DNA of 64,000 bases from Rostratula benghalensis. Lineage: Eukaryota; Chordata; Aves; Charadriiformes; Rostratulidae. Under the pieces are notes generated by a model. The model was not told where the DNA came from, searched no databases, and saw only the letters and a program-made list of their open reading frames with translations. Made by a program: the position numbers and the translations under genes. The stretch lies in assembly GCA_013399305.1 (NCBI GenBank), contig VXAI01000096.1, forward strand, positions 2,834,498-2,898,497, written 5' to 3'. Positions 14,801 to 28,000 of the stretch are shown piece after piece. Numbering within the stretch: position 1 is the first letter of the stretch; each line of letters begins with the position of its first letter.

Positions 14801-17590
14801 TTGGAGATTTTAACACCACCAGCTCCAGCAAAAAGCCTGAGAAAACTGATCTTCACACTAAGTGCAGGAAACGGATAAAAGGGGATGGGCTGAGAGCAGG
14901 AGGAACGAGCAGCTGATGCTTCCAGTTCCACGGTGGTGGGATGTGCTCAGGTAAAGGGAGCACCCACCTACAAAATCCAGGCAGCATCCCTCTTGCCCTC
15001 TCCAGCAAGAAAGAGGCAGGGAATGAAGGTACTCCCCCGCTCAGCAAGCTGGACCAGGATCACAGGGAAAACTGTCCCCCGAAATGGGCTGGTCTCAGCA
15101 CAGGAAGGCAGAGGAGGAAGTCTTGGAACGCCTGGAGAGCTCCACAATAATTTACCAGCTATGGATTTTCAAAAGTTCATGCTATAGCTCTCCCATTTTC
15201 ACCCTCATACTTAAGAGACAGGAGGAAAGGATTACAAAGATGTTGGTCGCTAGCAACAAAAGCTAGGAAATACTCACGCTGCCAGTGTTGCTAAGTTTGA
15301 GGCCTGAGAGGATTTGGAGACAACACTACACAGTCAGTCAAGGCTAAGAATTTGCTCCCAAGCTTAAAATACAGCTGATTCTCTTTCCATGTGTATAACA
15401 ACCAGCTCTACCTCAGCAAAACCAGTAAAATACCCAGGCAGCAGAGACAGGCTCTCTCCATTTCTCCTCCTTCGCCTGCCTTTAGGATACGTGACAGTAC
15501 AGGAAGGATACACACCAAGTAACAGGCTTACAATCTGTGCTGCTCCTACAGATGAAGGAGGAGAGCAAAGAGATCCCAACACTCATGGAGAACAAGACCC
15601 ATGGGATATATTCCCCAAAGTCGCCTCCAAGTCGCCAAGCTGGTGTCTCCAGACAAGAACACTACACCACCAGGGGCTACACCAAGCCTGAATGCAAAGA
15701 AAACGCAGTAAGACAAACGCCACGCCACACCACCACCTTTCAAAAACGAGAATAAAGGAGGGAAAGATTATTGAGGAGCAACCACGTGGCTTAACAGACA
15801 GAAATCCCACTTTCCATTCCAAATACCTGCCTCTCCCCAAGAGAAAAGGGGGTGCCCTCTCATCCAAGTCAAACGGCAGCCAACTTGTAAAGAGCAGCAG
15901 GAGCATCACCAACCACCAGGCTGCGACAGGGGCTGCCCCCGGGTTCTGCCAAACAACTCCACAGCCCACCTGCCCTACCCAAACCAGCGAGGGAGCTGGC
16001 GCAGCCAAACCTGCCCCCCAACACCTCCACAGCAGCCCTAACAGCGAGCCATGGCCTTTCACACTCGTCAGCCGGGCCCCTTCAGCTGTAACAAGTCACC
16101 AAGGCAACAATCAAAGGCAAAGCAATTAATGAGGGGGGTCTTTTCGTTAACGTTTGCTGTGGCAATGAATGCAAGTGGAATGAAAATCCCCTTCTAAATT
16201 AGGGCAACGCAGAAGATGGACGTTTTCTTTCTCGTGATGGTCTTAACAGAAAGCCCCCTCAAATCTCAGCGGACACATACACACACCAGACTGATGGAAT
16301 GGAGGGAGTTGGACCTGGTAAATCTGTCGTTAGCAACTTTGGGAATGATCTTAAGTGGGCATTGATCTGGGCTGAGCAAAACAAAAGGATTTTGCCACGT
16401 AAGAATTATACAATATAGGGAGGTAGGAAATTGCTCTTTAGGCAGGGGCAGTTAAACAGGAATTAAACAGCATCCAAAAACGCTGTCTCTGCAAAAACTA
16501 TTTATTGCCAGCCTACAGACAACTGAGAAAGAGGCAGGTTGACTAGTGAGGGACTAGGATGTCACTGTGACTGACACTGTTTTGCTATTTACGTTCCCAC
16601 AAGCGACTGAATTTGACAGGGATAGCTGATACCCTTCTGAAAATAACTGAACTATCAAAGAACCTGCGTCTTAGCTAACACAGGTTTTGGGGTTTGCAGC
16701 TTGTAAAAATGAAATGAGTTCTCAGGCTAAGGAGATGATCTTACAACTCTACCCTGGAAGATGTTAAAATGGGATATCTATTGCCTAGGGAGAACTGAAT
16801 TGCGTAACTCCACTTCTGATTATCTCTTATTGGCTTTTACTAAGAACTCAAAAGTCAGCTCTCTTGCAGCAGGTCAGATACAAATCTTACTCCCCCCCCC
16901 CCCCTTTTTTTTTTTTAAATTTCCCTTTAAATAATTAGAAGGCCTTTTTTTTCACGTTCAGTCAAGAGCAACTTAGGGAAGTTAACCTACGTGGGATAAT
17001 TCAGAGGTTACAAATATTTCTGGCTTAGGTGACCAAATTCATATATCTTGGGTCATCCCAGAAAGCCCATTTCTTGCTTCACTACTTACAAACTACTGTG
17101 GCTCTACTAAAACATAGAAGTTGGCACATGCAGGCTTTGGAGTTGATCCCCTCCAACCACTCCACCTTCCAGGTTTCCTCTGTGCACATGCACAGCCATT
17201 CCACAGATAGGAAGGAAAACTGGAAGCCTTTCACACCCTGTTTATAAGAGGTCCCAGGTAGAGTGGGAGGCTGGGACCATCACCCCCAGTGCTCGCAGGG
17301 TTCTGGCAGCATTGCCCCTGAATGCTGGAAGGGAAACACAGTAAAAAAATTCTCCAGCCTGATGGTCTGCTATCACTGTTGTTGGAGAGGGTCAATGTAA
17401 GCTGCAGCTGAACGTGCATGTGCATACAATGATTTATTGGGCACCTCCAGGCACTCAGTTCAATTTACAGACTGGTGCTTACAGGCTCTTTGCTGTAGCA
17501 AGGGACCAAATGTGATCAAGTTAAACATCTGTCTAAGCGTATAGCAATCTGCTCCAAATGGACAGAGCAGCCAAAACCCACAGGAAAAAG

Positions 17591-17620
17591 AATTCCCAAA
17601 TTCCCAGCTATTTGGGAATT
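17591..17620. repeat. Perfect 10-bp inverted repeat
   Basis: AATTCCCAAA at 17,591-17,600 is followed after a 10-base spacer by its exact complement TTTGGGAATT at 17,611-17,620. The arms are perfect. It lies in an RBM6 intron, far from any recognised exon. Confidence 0.8.
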
Positions 17621-18910
17621 GCTCCCGCATAGGGAGACACTATTTCATGCAAACAGAAATGGGGAGAGAATATGGAGAGGCCTTTGGTTAAAAAGAGTGT
17701 CATACATAATTACAGATTCCCCAGTGACAACAAAATAAATTGGGAATTGTAGCAACACTCAAGGGGAAATAAAAGTTGTCACTGGTGGTAAAAGTAATAA
17801 TTAATTCTGGAGCCTTCTCTCTCTGTGCTCCCCACCACCACCCCAGTGGGAATGTGTCAGGCTCTTTCCCAGCAACAGAATTATTTCTGTAAAACATTTT
17901 TGTAAATTGCAATACCTCTGTAACTGAAAATAGAGGCAAATGCGAGCTCTTAGTGGGACCTTTGAAACCCCAGCTGTGAAGACTCATTAACTGCAAGTAC
18001 ATTTTTGCAGATGCACAGCTCTGAATCTGACTCATGACTCTCTTCCCATGACAGCGAGACTTGGGATTCAGGTAAAAAGGCTTTAGATAATTGATATGGA
18101 TTCTTACTCAGGCAAATGAGCAGGGAGAAGGCAGCAGAGAGGAGACTTAAGGGATGTAGTGAAGAAAGGGGAATCAATCATTTAGTGGCTTTTCTTGAGT
18201 GACCCCATCGCCTGCAGTTCCGAAGCACAGGGAGGGTGGTGCGAGATGGGAATCTACGTTTTAATTAACAAATTTTATGCATCTTGCTCCTTCTGCTGGA
18301 CAACAGCTCTAGCCTCAAATACCAGGTCAGAGGAAAGGCTCCCTTTGGGTACCTAATCACTGGGGGTTTAAGCCATTTTGCATGTTTAATGGCTGAAAAC
18401 ATTCAGATTTACCAGGCACAACTGCACTACAGGGTAGTCCTCACGTCTGCAGCTCCAGCTTGCCAAAGGACAGGATTGATATGGGGGAGACACACAATGA
18501 AAAATCTCTCCCACACACCAGGCACACGCAAAAGCCTGACTCAGAGCCGCACACCAGCGGCCTCACCTACAGTCACACCTGTACGTGTGTGTGCTCGCAC
18601 GCCCCGGGGGGAGGCTTTTAACACCAGCAGAGATCTTTCCCGCTGGATTTCAGGGGGAGGACAAAAGCATGGGGGCCAAAACCTGCATGAGGAGTCTGTC
18701 AGCCACCAGCCCCTCTGACTCCAGCCAGCGTGCCGACACACGCTAGGGAGGAGGGCAAACCGTTTGGTGGCCAGCAGCTCTTTGACACCAGCCTTTCTAA
18801 GCCTTTTACACGTTTCTGAAAACAACTTTGGAACCACGGTGTTGTGTACAATTACAACAGATCTTCCTTTGAATGGTTCAAAACAAACGCATTGGCTTTC
18901 CACCACCCCA

Positions 18911-18972
18911 CCAAAAAAAAAAAAATAATAATAAAAAAAAATCAACCCAAACAACAACAACAACAACAAAAC
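18911..18972. repeat. A-rich and (CAA)n simple repeat
   Basis: An A-rich tract with TAA units runs into about six CAA units, about 45 bases downstream, in RBM6 transcript direction, of the donor of the exon at 19,015-19,088. On the RBM6 sense strand it reads as T-rich followed by (TTG)n, which is unremarkable intronic low-complexity DNA. Confidence 0.75.
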
Positions 18973-19014
18973 TTTAAAAATCTTCTAGCAGCATTGACCG
19001 AAGTGTAAAGCAAC

Positions 19015-19088
19015 CTGGTTGGCTTCCATGCATCCGATGGCTTCTTCCAAGAGTGAAAACTCCACGCAGACATAGCCATAGTCGTAAC
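19015..19088 (-). CDS. RBM6: RBM6 coding exon: RRM1 RNP1 segment
   Basis: This 74-nt exon starts after CCCAG and ends at CAG before a GTTGCT donor. With one base carried over it encodes GYDYGYVCVEFSLLEEA and then IGCMEANQ. YGYVCVEF is the RNP1 motif of the first RRM, on its third beta strand. It ends in phase 0. It is separated from the RNP2-side exons by an intron of about 12.8 kb, the largest fully contained here. Confidence 0.93.
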
Positions 19089-22000
19089 CTGGGGACAGCA
19101 TTTAAATACAGACGGGAGTCATGTTAGTGCCTTGTCATAAAGAAAGCCACATTAAATACTCAATTTCCCTTTCCCTCCAATGACAAACCCTCTAACCACC
19201 ACCCCTCTACTCCAGAATGAAAAGGAGAGAAATCAAGGACTAGCTGGATGATGATTAACTGTGCACTTTATCATGAATGTTAATAGTCCAGCGTTCCCAC
19301 TTCCCTTTAAACAACCCAGTGACAGGCACACCCTTCCTTAGGGCAAGAAATGATTGCTTTGGCTTTTTTTTTTTTTTTAACAGGGCAGGGGCATAGTGAT
19401 TTTCCATTGCTAGTTTCACATTTTGTGCTACCTTGGAGGCAGTGCTCTCCAAGGCAAGTGTTGATAAGTCATTTTGAAGTACCTTGCTGCAAATGTACTT
19501 TACACGTATAGCCAGCACTTTAATTGGGCAATATTTCAGAAAGAACTAACGCGATTCATTCCTCTGCCTTTGCGATTTTTCCTTCAACACCTGCTTGTTT
19601 TTGAAGGCCAATCCCTTGCATTACGAAAAAGTGCAGCGGAGCAGAAATGAGAACTCCAGCTTTCTCATTTTGGTAAAGATGTTATGGCGTATGTGACGAG
19701 AGAGCGTGGGAGCTTCAGCTTAGAGGCAAGAAACTCCAGAGCCTTTTACTCTTCTCACTCACTCCTTGGGAAGCTGTCATCTCAGTCAGTGGCAGAAGGG
19801 ACCCACTGATTCAACTGTGTGCACCAGTTACCTGTGCTGAAGTGTTATGTCCCACAGCAAAGTGCAGGGTGAACACTACAGAAGCTAAGACCGTCCTAAG
19901 AGGCACCCTTGATGCTGGAAGAAGATCCAGGAACTGAAGCTCTGAGGAACAACCTCAAGTCACAACCTCACCCTTCACACGCCAGGGCCACCTCACTCCA
20001 AAACAGTGCTTTCCATGATGATCAGCAGCTGAGAGGCTTCTACATGGACAAACACTGAGAGGAAAGGCTTGGCTCCCTCCTCCTGCTGCTCTTTAGGCTG
20101 AGTAGGAGCGAGGGGAAAGCCAGTCTGCATGTGGATTGTACCATTTCAGGACCCAGCTGTCCTGGTGGAGAGCTTGTCTTCTCTTCTCCCAAAGATGCAC
20201 ATCTTAACACCAGTTAAGTGCTCTTCAAACCAGTTTCAACCCCCCCACCTTCCATGGGAAGGTAACCCCACGCACACTTCTGTCAGGCAAGGCATTCCAG
20301 TCTGCTGGAAAACAGCCCCCGTCTCCCCCGCAAGCCTACGCCACAGAACACGTGCTGCTCTCTCCCATTTTTCCTTCTCTGTATCTTTTCCATCTTTGTA
20401 CTTAACCACAGCAGAGACAAAGCCATACAACACTATTTCATCATCAAACCCTACTGATTATTTTTCTTAACTCTGGGAACTCTTTGCACACCGTTCTAAC
20501 GACACAATCCTGACATTTGCTATTATAATGAGACTCCAATTTGAATCTAGCTCCTCCTCTACCTCACACAGGAATTTATTCCCTGGGTTATTTTACTCAA
20601 CATAATTACACTAGAGGGAAATTCATCACTCTGGGTGCTTTTCAGCTCAGTGAAAGATGCCGGCCAGCAGCTGGCCATCTGTGGTGGAATGCAGCTAAAG
20701 CCCCTTGAAATTCTTACATGAAGTGGGCACCTGGAACTAGAGGTACAGCTTCAGGATGAGCGGAAGCAAATTCACCCAGCTGTTCCCATGGCACCCACCC
20801 TCTGCAGCTCCAGCCACACTAAATCACATTTTGAAAACAAAGTGGTCCTCCTCCCCCCTCTGCAGAGGAGAGCTGCCTCTCCAGGAGCAGTGCTGCCCCT
20901 TGCTGGGAGACTGTTTTGCATTCTGGGCAGACACCTCTGCTACTTCCCGGCACAGCATGCGGGCTCACACGGTACATTTTAAACTCTTGTTCAAATCCGG
21001 AACTCTGTAGAATCACTTCTCCCCCTCCTGTTTAGAAAAGGGCTGGCTGAATGATATTTGTCAGCCTGTAAGGCTCCTGATTCCCCTCCACGGAGAGGAT
21101 TTATGAAAGCTGTCCTAATCAGCAAGCTAGGATCAGGGAGCTATCTTATTTCCACCTGTATACAAAGTAGGGGGGGGGGGGGTCTTCTGACTGACAGAAA
21201 GTTAGATTGAAGAAGTTTTCACTCTGCTTGTTCTACAATGAGAGGCAGTTTACATTCCAGTTCCTCCTGAAGTCAATGAGTGGTTTTGACATAGATTTCA
21301 CCCAGCAAGACACAACAGAGATCAAGGCTGAATGTTATGCGTAGCTACAAGAGCCAAGACGCTTGGAGGAATGCACATTAGAGGATCATTCCCAGCATCA
21401 CACGTGGACAGTTGAGGGGAAGAGCAGCACATTTCTCCTTGTGCACCTTCTTACTTCCCCGACCAAACTCAACACCCCCCTCCCTGCCAGCAAGTGTAGC
21501 TGCAGTACCATGTACAACAAGAATCAAAACCAGAAACTGTGGTCCCACACCCTCCCAAAACGCAGCCTGAGGGCAGATGTTGGGCTCTTGTGGTCAGGTT
21601 GCAGAGGGATGGGGTGTTCTGCAAACCACTGCGAGCTGTCCTTGCACAGGCAGCACTAAAGCAGCAGGGCAAGAAGAGAACAGCCTGGAGCTCCTGCTCC
21701 ACTCCAAGCCGCTGCTGAAGATCCGTGGCGGATTGACACCCTCCGCCACCCCCAGATCCAGCCCTTTGTGTGAATCTGACAAGCTGCCTCAGCCTGTGAG
21801 AAGTACAGGGTAACAGCAGCCTTGGAGGGTATGGCAGGCCCCTGTCCCCAAGCTCTGCCACAGAACCCTTCCCTTTCACTCCGTGAGGGAAAGGCCACTG
21901 AAATGGAGGCCTGTGGAACAAGGGCACTGCTACAAATGCACCTTCAAAATGCATCGATTGCTGATTTTTCCATGATCTGCAATAATCACATTACCCAGAG

Positions 22001-25000
22001 CACAACACCTGAAGCAAAACCAAGTGACTTGAGGCTGGCTCTTAAGGGGCAGGAGCTGGAGAAGCTGTTCAGGGCTGGTTCAGCTCTTTGTGTCATCTGC
22101 AGAGCTTGCATGGATTTGTTTCTGAAGCCTTCACGCAGTTTCCCTGTCACAACACAGTCATTCAGCTGCTGATCCTGGAAGCAGGGCAGGGGGTTTTGAC
22201 AGAGGCACAGGGACAGTTACCTAATGGCAGGAATTGGTTCAACAGGCATCCAGAGGTAAAGTGAGATCCCCTGTGAATAAGAGCTCTTGGAAACCCACTG
22301 GTGTTCTTCAGGTTATGATAGTAAAAAAAAAAAAGTGATCAAGCCAGCAAAGCAAAATCACTGCTAAAGGCTACAGTGTGGGTTTTGTTGGGTTTTTTTT
22401 TTTTTTGATTCAAGGTGGCCTGAATTCACGTGTAAGGTTTCCAATGAAGATATAAATGTGATTATGTGATAATGTCTTAACTTGATCCTTCACTGAGTGA
22501 TTGGTACAACGCTACAATTTCAGGATCCACAAAAAATAAAAGTGGATTGGAGTAAGAAGTGCATTATGTTTTAGCAGAAGTATTATGTGATCAACACAGA
22601 CTCTGTTGAAAAGGAAAATCAGTACTCCCCCACCCTGCTCCTGCAGCCTCTGAGCGTGCTGCAGCACAGTCACCCTCTCCAAATGAACCTTCTGATGGGA
22701 AACAGGCTTCCAACACTTGACCTCATCCACATGTTGTTCCTAGCAGAGCCATAAAACACGCATGCCCTCATCTCCACCTCCCTCTACCCCCCTACATTTC
22801 AGGTCAACTGTGTAAAAGGACTTTTGTACCTCATTTCACTACCTATCAGCTCTGCAAGTCTACAGCATCGCAGGCTGTATACGACGGGTGAAAGGACAAC
22901 ACAAGGAGAGGGTGCACAAGAAATCCAGAGGATTTTCCCTGAAGTGCTTCTACGTACACACAATCCTCTACAGATGTTCCCAAAGCACAGCCAGTTGTTT
23001 TCTGCACTGAAAATGCTCACAATTGCTTAATACTTCAGAGTCAGGACACATTTAGGTCTCCAGGAAGCTGCTCTGCAAGCATTTGAATATTTTGCCTCTG
23101 AAACAGATGTGTTTTAGCAAAGTGAATTTTGACAACAAATAGCTGGTCCTCATTAGCATGCAACGGTTTGGCTAAAAATCCTGAAAGCCTAACTTAAACT
23201 TACTGTTCTTTGGCTTCGGAAAAAAAGATCAGAGACTTGGGATTTAAAATAAGACTTGTTTCTATACTCACACTGAACAGCTGACACATAGTAATGTGTT
23301 ACTTCATGATGGTTTGTTATGTCAAAGATCTAAATAAAGGAAAACCATAATGCTGTTCCGATAAGAGCTGCAAGCAGTGTGAAGACATCAAGAAAATCTC
23401 TCTGGCATCTTAGGAGGCCAACTGAAAAGATCACGTAACTACAGCAGACCTGCCTGTGCCAACCTCAAGATACTTCAGAAAGAAGGCGTGATGGCACTGT
23501 GACAAAGGCATCCAATTCAAGAGGTGATCCAGCTCCTGGATTCTAGGAATGAGCACGCAGTAAAGTCACGTTAGCACCCACCCCTACAGGCTTAAGGCAT
23601 TAGGTAACCTAAAGTCCACGGTGAACAGTCACCTCCCTTCTCAAAGCCAGCTGCCACAAACCCCCTGCCTGCTGTGGTGCAATATGAAGGTATTATCTCC
23701 CCTCCTGCCGGGATGGTAAGAAGATGGCCTTCCATAAAACAGATTCCTAAAAGATGCTATGCCTGCTATGAACCTGGTGGAAGTCCCTGCATCTACCAGG
23801 TGGAACCAAGCAGCCTGAGGGCAGAAGACAACAAGGATGGAATCTCCAAAGGCAGAGAACTTAGAACTTCTCACCATCCCAACAACAACACTTCACTCGT
23901 GGTTGGTTTTTTTCCTTGGAGGATGAGGCAGAACTACCACAAAAAAAAAAACACCCAAACAAACAAACAAAAAAAAAAAACCACCAAAAAACACAACACC
24001 AAAAAGCATTTGCAGTTTTGGACACTTCTAGGACTCAGAGATAACACATTCAAGCAGAGCCATGGCCAGGCTGCTGAAGCCAGGACATTCCTGCTGCTTG
24101 CTCTCTCCAGAGACAGCACAGCAGAGCAAAGGGCAGCTGAGGAAATCCTCTACAGACTCTCATTCATGTTAGAGAAGAAAGTTCTGTTGCTTCAAAGGTA
24201 ACTACAGCATAAGGTATGGAGTGAGTATGAAGGAGATCCACATCCCTTGAAGGAGTCCACAGTCTCACACGCTCGGGTGGTGGAGACAGGATTTTGCACG
24301 CTGTTCTCAGAGAATCTGCTCTTCCTTAGTTGAGGAAGACCTACCACCTGGGTGGGAGATTTTAGCAATATGCCCATGACCCTGTGCACAAGTTTTTCCT
24401 GTTTTCCTCCAAGGAAAGATGCACAGGTAGTTTATCCATAATAAAGAATGAATCACAAGAAAATACCAGAAAGCACAGGGCTTTCTCTGCATCTCTATGC
24501 TATTGCATAGAGATATACCTATTATTAGCAGGCATAATACATTTGACACTTCCAGGAAGCCAGGAGCTCCAGAAAATGCAGAGTTGTAGCTGTACCTGTG
24601 CTCACACAGCGAGTCCTGCTGTTGTGGTGAGGAGAGGCAACAGCCTTCTGTGGTGAGCAGGGGCAATAAAGCTGCCCACGTGGCAGGGAATGGCAGCAAT
24701 CTATCTCTGCTCACACAAGCCCAGAAGCCAAGCACCAGAACTCACTCAATACCAGCTGGTGGATTCTGAGCCTCCATAAATTTGTCAGATCTCTTTTACT
24801 GTGCAGATAAATTGGCCTTCAGAGCTACTAAAGCTGAAGAGCTGTACCAGAAAAGCTTGCTGCTGAATATTAAATGGGACAATCTGCAACAAGCCCTATC
24901 CCCAATTCCTTTCAAAGGCTGAGCATTTACAAGCCACACCTGGCTGCTGGAAAAAGGCCTGTCACTTTGTACTGTCACTCTGTATAAAAGAGTACACTCT

Positions 25001-28000
25001 TACACACTCATTCATGACAGCGCTACACAAGAGAACAGCACTGAAACCACAGGATATGAAACACAGCTGTGTTCTGAAAGGTAGAATGCTATAGTCCATC
25101 CTCCTCCCTCCCTCCATCCAAGAGGACAAGACCCAGAAAGGACCTGCCCCGAAACATCCTGAAAGGTGGACACGAGCAGCTCCACAAACTACAGGAACTA
25201 CAACGGTCACAGAGAGCCAAAATTGCATCAGTCGCGCTTGGCCCGGGGAGATGATACACCAGCACCGTGGGAGAAGGGGAAAACCCACAACACTAAGACC
25301 AGACACACTGTATGCAACTTTAATTAAGTATTACAGTATAGTTTCACAGAAACCTGGAATGCAAGGAAGGCTGGGCCACCACAGAACTCCATGAGAGGAA
25401 TGGAAACTGCACACGTGGGAAGGTGGTGCAGGTGGGAACGTGAACATGGTCTCCAGGTTATAAATGATTTGTCATTTAGCAAATCAACACAATAACCACA
25501 GAACAGCAGGGGTTGGAAGGCACCTTTGGAGATCATCTAGTCCAACCCCCTGCCCAAGCAGGGCCACCCAGAGCAGGTTGGACAGGAAGGGAACCAGGCG
25601 GGTTTGGGATATCTCCAGAGAAGGGGACTCCGCACCCTCTCTGGGCAGCCCGGGCCAGGGCTCTGGCACCCTCACGGCAAACAGTTTTTCCTTACGTGGA
25701 GACAGAATTTCCTGTGTTCCAGCTTGTGCCCATTGCCCCTTGTCCTGTACTGGGCACCACTTCAGAGCCTGCTAATGTGCTAACACACTGTGAAAAGCCT
25801 CCAAGCTTTGTGCTGGAGATGGAAAAAGGGGTAAGCACTTTTGTAAAAATGGTTACGGTGAGGATTCTGCACGTCAAACAGCCTGCGAGCACGTTTTCTG
25901 GATGAATCTATGTGTTGCCTTTTCAGCTGAACAGCTCTTAGAAACTTGAACCAAGGTTGATCACGATCACAAACGGATTTGTACTCCCTATTTCCTAAGC
26001 CACCACATCACAGATGAGGAAAGGAGGGCAAGAACCCCTTTTGCTTCCAAGAGACAATGCACGACTGCCCTGAGATCAAAAAGCCTCCTGCCCACACAGC
26101 TGGGAAAACCAGCAAAGACTGTTATCGATGACCACAGACTAATGCCAACTCAGTACTTTTTTTTTTTTTTTTTTTTTTTGCCAGGCTCTGCTGGTTACAA
26201 ACAAGAATCAATTGCTTCACGCAGATCAGCACTGAAGATATTTCCCCAGCTTCTGGAAAGTGAGCCTCTGCAGACTGAAGAACTCCACTGGTGAGTAGGT
26301 GATCCTGTCGTGCCTCAGAAGGAAACCCCATGTGTTCTACAGCACCTTGTGGATGATCACCTCAGCTTTCAGCAAATACCTGAGCTCTGTGTGCCCTTGT
26401 TCCTGGCTGATGCAGTGGACTGGGCCACGTAATCTTCACTGTGCAAAGCACTAAACACAGCAACAGGAAATTATTCTTCCCGTGGTGCATTAGCACCAGC
26501 CTTGATAGTGAGCCAAGTTGTCTTCTGTATAATTAGCACAACAGGCAAGATACCCTCTGCCTCACAGCACGTCTTAGAGACATCTCACATCAATCCATCG
26601 CACGTTCTTTGTACCAAACCAAAGAATCTAAGTCCTTGTGCTAATCAAACTCTGTAGGGTTGGTGCCAAACCCTCTTTGTGAGGAAGCCACTAAACTGGC
26701 CACAAATCCACCCTTCAGAGGTGTTTGCCCGAGGGCATTGCATCACTCCTGAAAGGAAACAAAAGGTCTCAGTTTAGCACCGTTCTCCTGCACACCTCCA
26801 GAAATAATCCCCTCGCCATGCAGGCCTCTGCAGCCCTAAGCCTGAAGGCTGCAGCACAGCAGCACCCGTGGCACACCAGAGTTGGGGACAAGCACAGAAT
26901 TTCACAAGAGCTTCTGGCCTCCAAGAGCATCACCAGCCCAAACCCCACCTACAGCTACAGGGAGGGAGTTGAGACTCAGCTGCATGTGAACCAGACAAAG
27001 GCAGGGGCCGTGCTTGCTGCAACAGGAGCTCTGCTTTAAGGAAGAGATCTCACTGGCTCAGGATGAGCTCCAGCCATGGAAAATGGAGGGGCTAGAAAGG
27101 AGAGGTGCACCACGCTAAAAATTTCTACCACTTTCCCCACCATGAAGTGCAAACTTCTGGACCTTAGATTATGAGTTTTAGCAAAATGCAACATGAAAGA
27201 ATACAATTTTAAATTTCAGAGGCTTCCCAAAATATTCCTGAAACCAATGATTCACTGTTCTGATATACAGGATAGACTGCACTTGGGGGAAAAAAAGCTA
27301 AAAAAAAAAAAAAAAAGCAGCACCTTTTTAAGTGTCTACCTAGGGGTTTATTAATATTTAACAGGGCACCACTGGCAGAGCTCAGTGAGAACAAGCACTT
27401 TCTTCTAGGACTTGGCCAAGCCAGTTTAAGTTTAACAAAGGGAGAGATAAGGGGGGGGGGGGGGCAGTTCCAAGCACCACAGTAAGGGCCAGGTCTGGAG
27501 AAATGAAACAAACAATAAATGCCAGTGCATGAAGGTGACTAAGCAGCAGTAAAGCTTGTTTGGTGCCAATCCAAAAGCTTTTCAAAACTGAGCAGGCAGC
27601 TGACATTAGGTAGTTACTAGGTTAATCACATTTTTAGGTTACCCTACATTTCCTGCATGTACCTCCACCACAGCAGGATGCCTGTCCTTCAGCATCAGCC
27701 ACCTGCACCCATGTGGACATCCCTCCAGCCCCAAGCATCTCTGCTGTTCTGAGAGCTCCTCCCTGCACCAGTCACCCCATTCCCATGCTTTGCTCCCCAG
27801 GGGTGCAGCACTGCAATCCCTCCCTAGCCAGGGTTGAAAAGTTAGTATTCAGAAGGGTCAAAAGAGGATTAACAAACCCAAATCTCCCTTTTTCTGAAGG
27901 ATTGCACTAATTTAGCAGGTACATATAGGGGCTGGGGTTGAGCTCACTGGTCCTTCTGATTGCAATCAAGCTCACCTGTTCCCTCTAAGTCTTCTTCACA

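Larger units (their letters stand above)
1..19014 (-). other. RBM6: RBM6 intron, left part (no exon recognised)
   Basis: This stretch follows the splice donor at 19,014 on the minus strand and reaches the window edge without an exon I can recognise. I looked for the next expected RBM6 segment, the rest of the first RRM and the RanBP2-type zinc finger, and did not find it. Open frames here are short, carry no family signature and lack exon-like neighbours. The visible content is a CR1 fragment near 9.83 kb, A and T tracts, a 44-bp tandem duplication at 11.76 kb and a perfect palindrome at 17.59 kb. A small exon could still have been missed by eye. Confidence 0.6.

Noticed and set aside
15692..16129. 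145-codon plus-strand frame in the left RBM6 intron
   Set aside because: It has no recognisable family, no splice context and low-complexity Ser/Pro/Thr/Gln content. It is not distinguishable from chance.
21480..21560. Minus-strand WYC-containing cysteine-rich stretch
   Set aside because: It lies upstream, in RBM6 direction, of the exon it would have to follow, and the surrounding residues do not match the RBM6 zinc finger.
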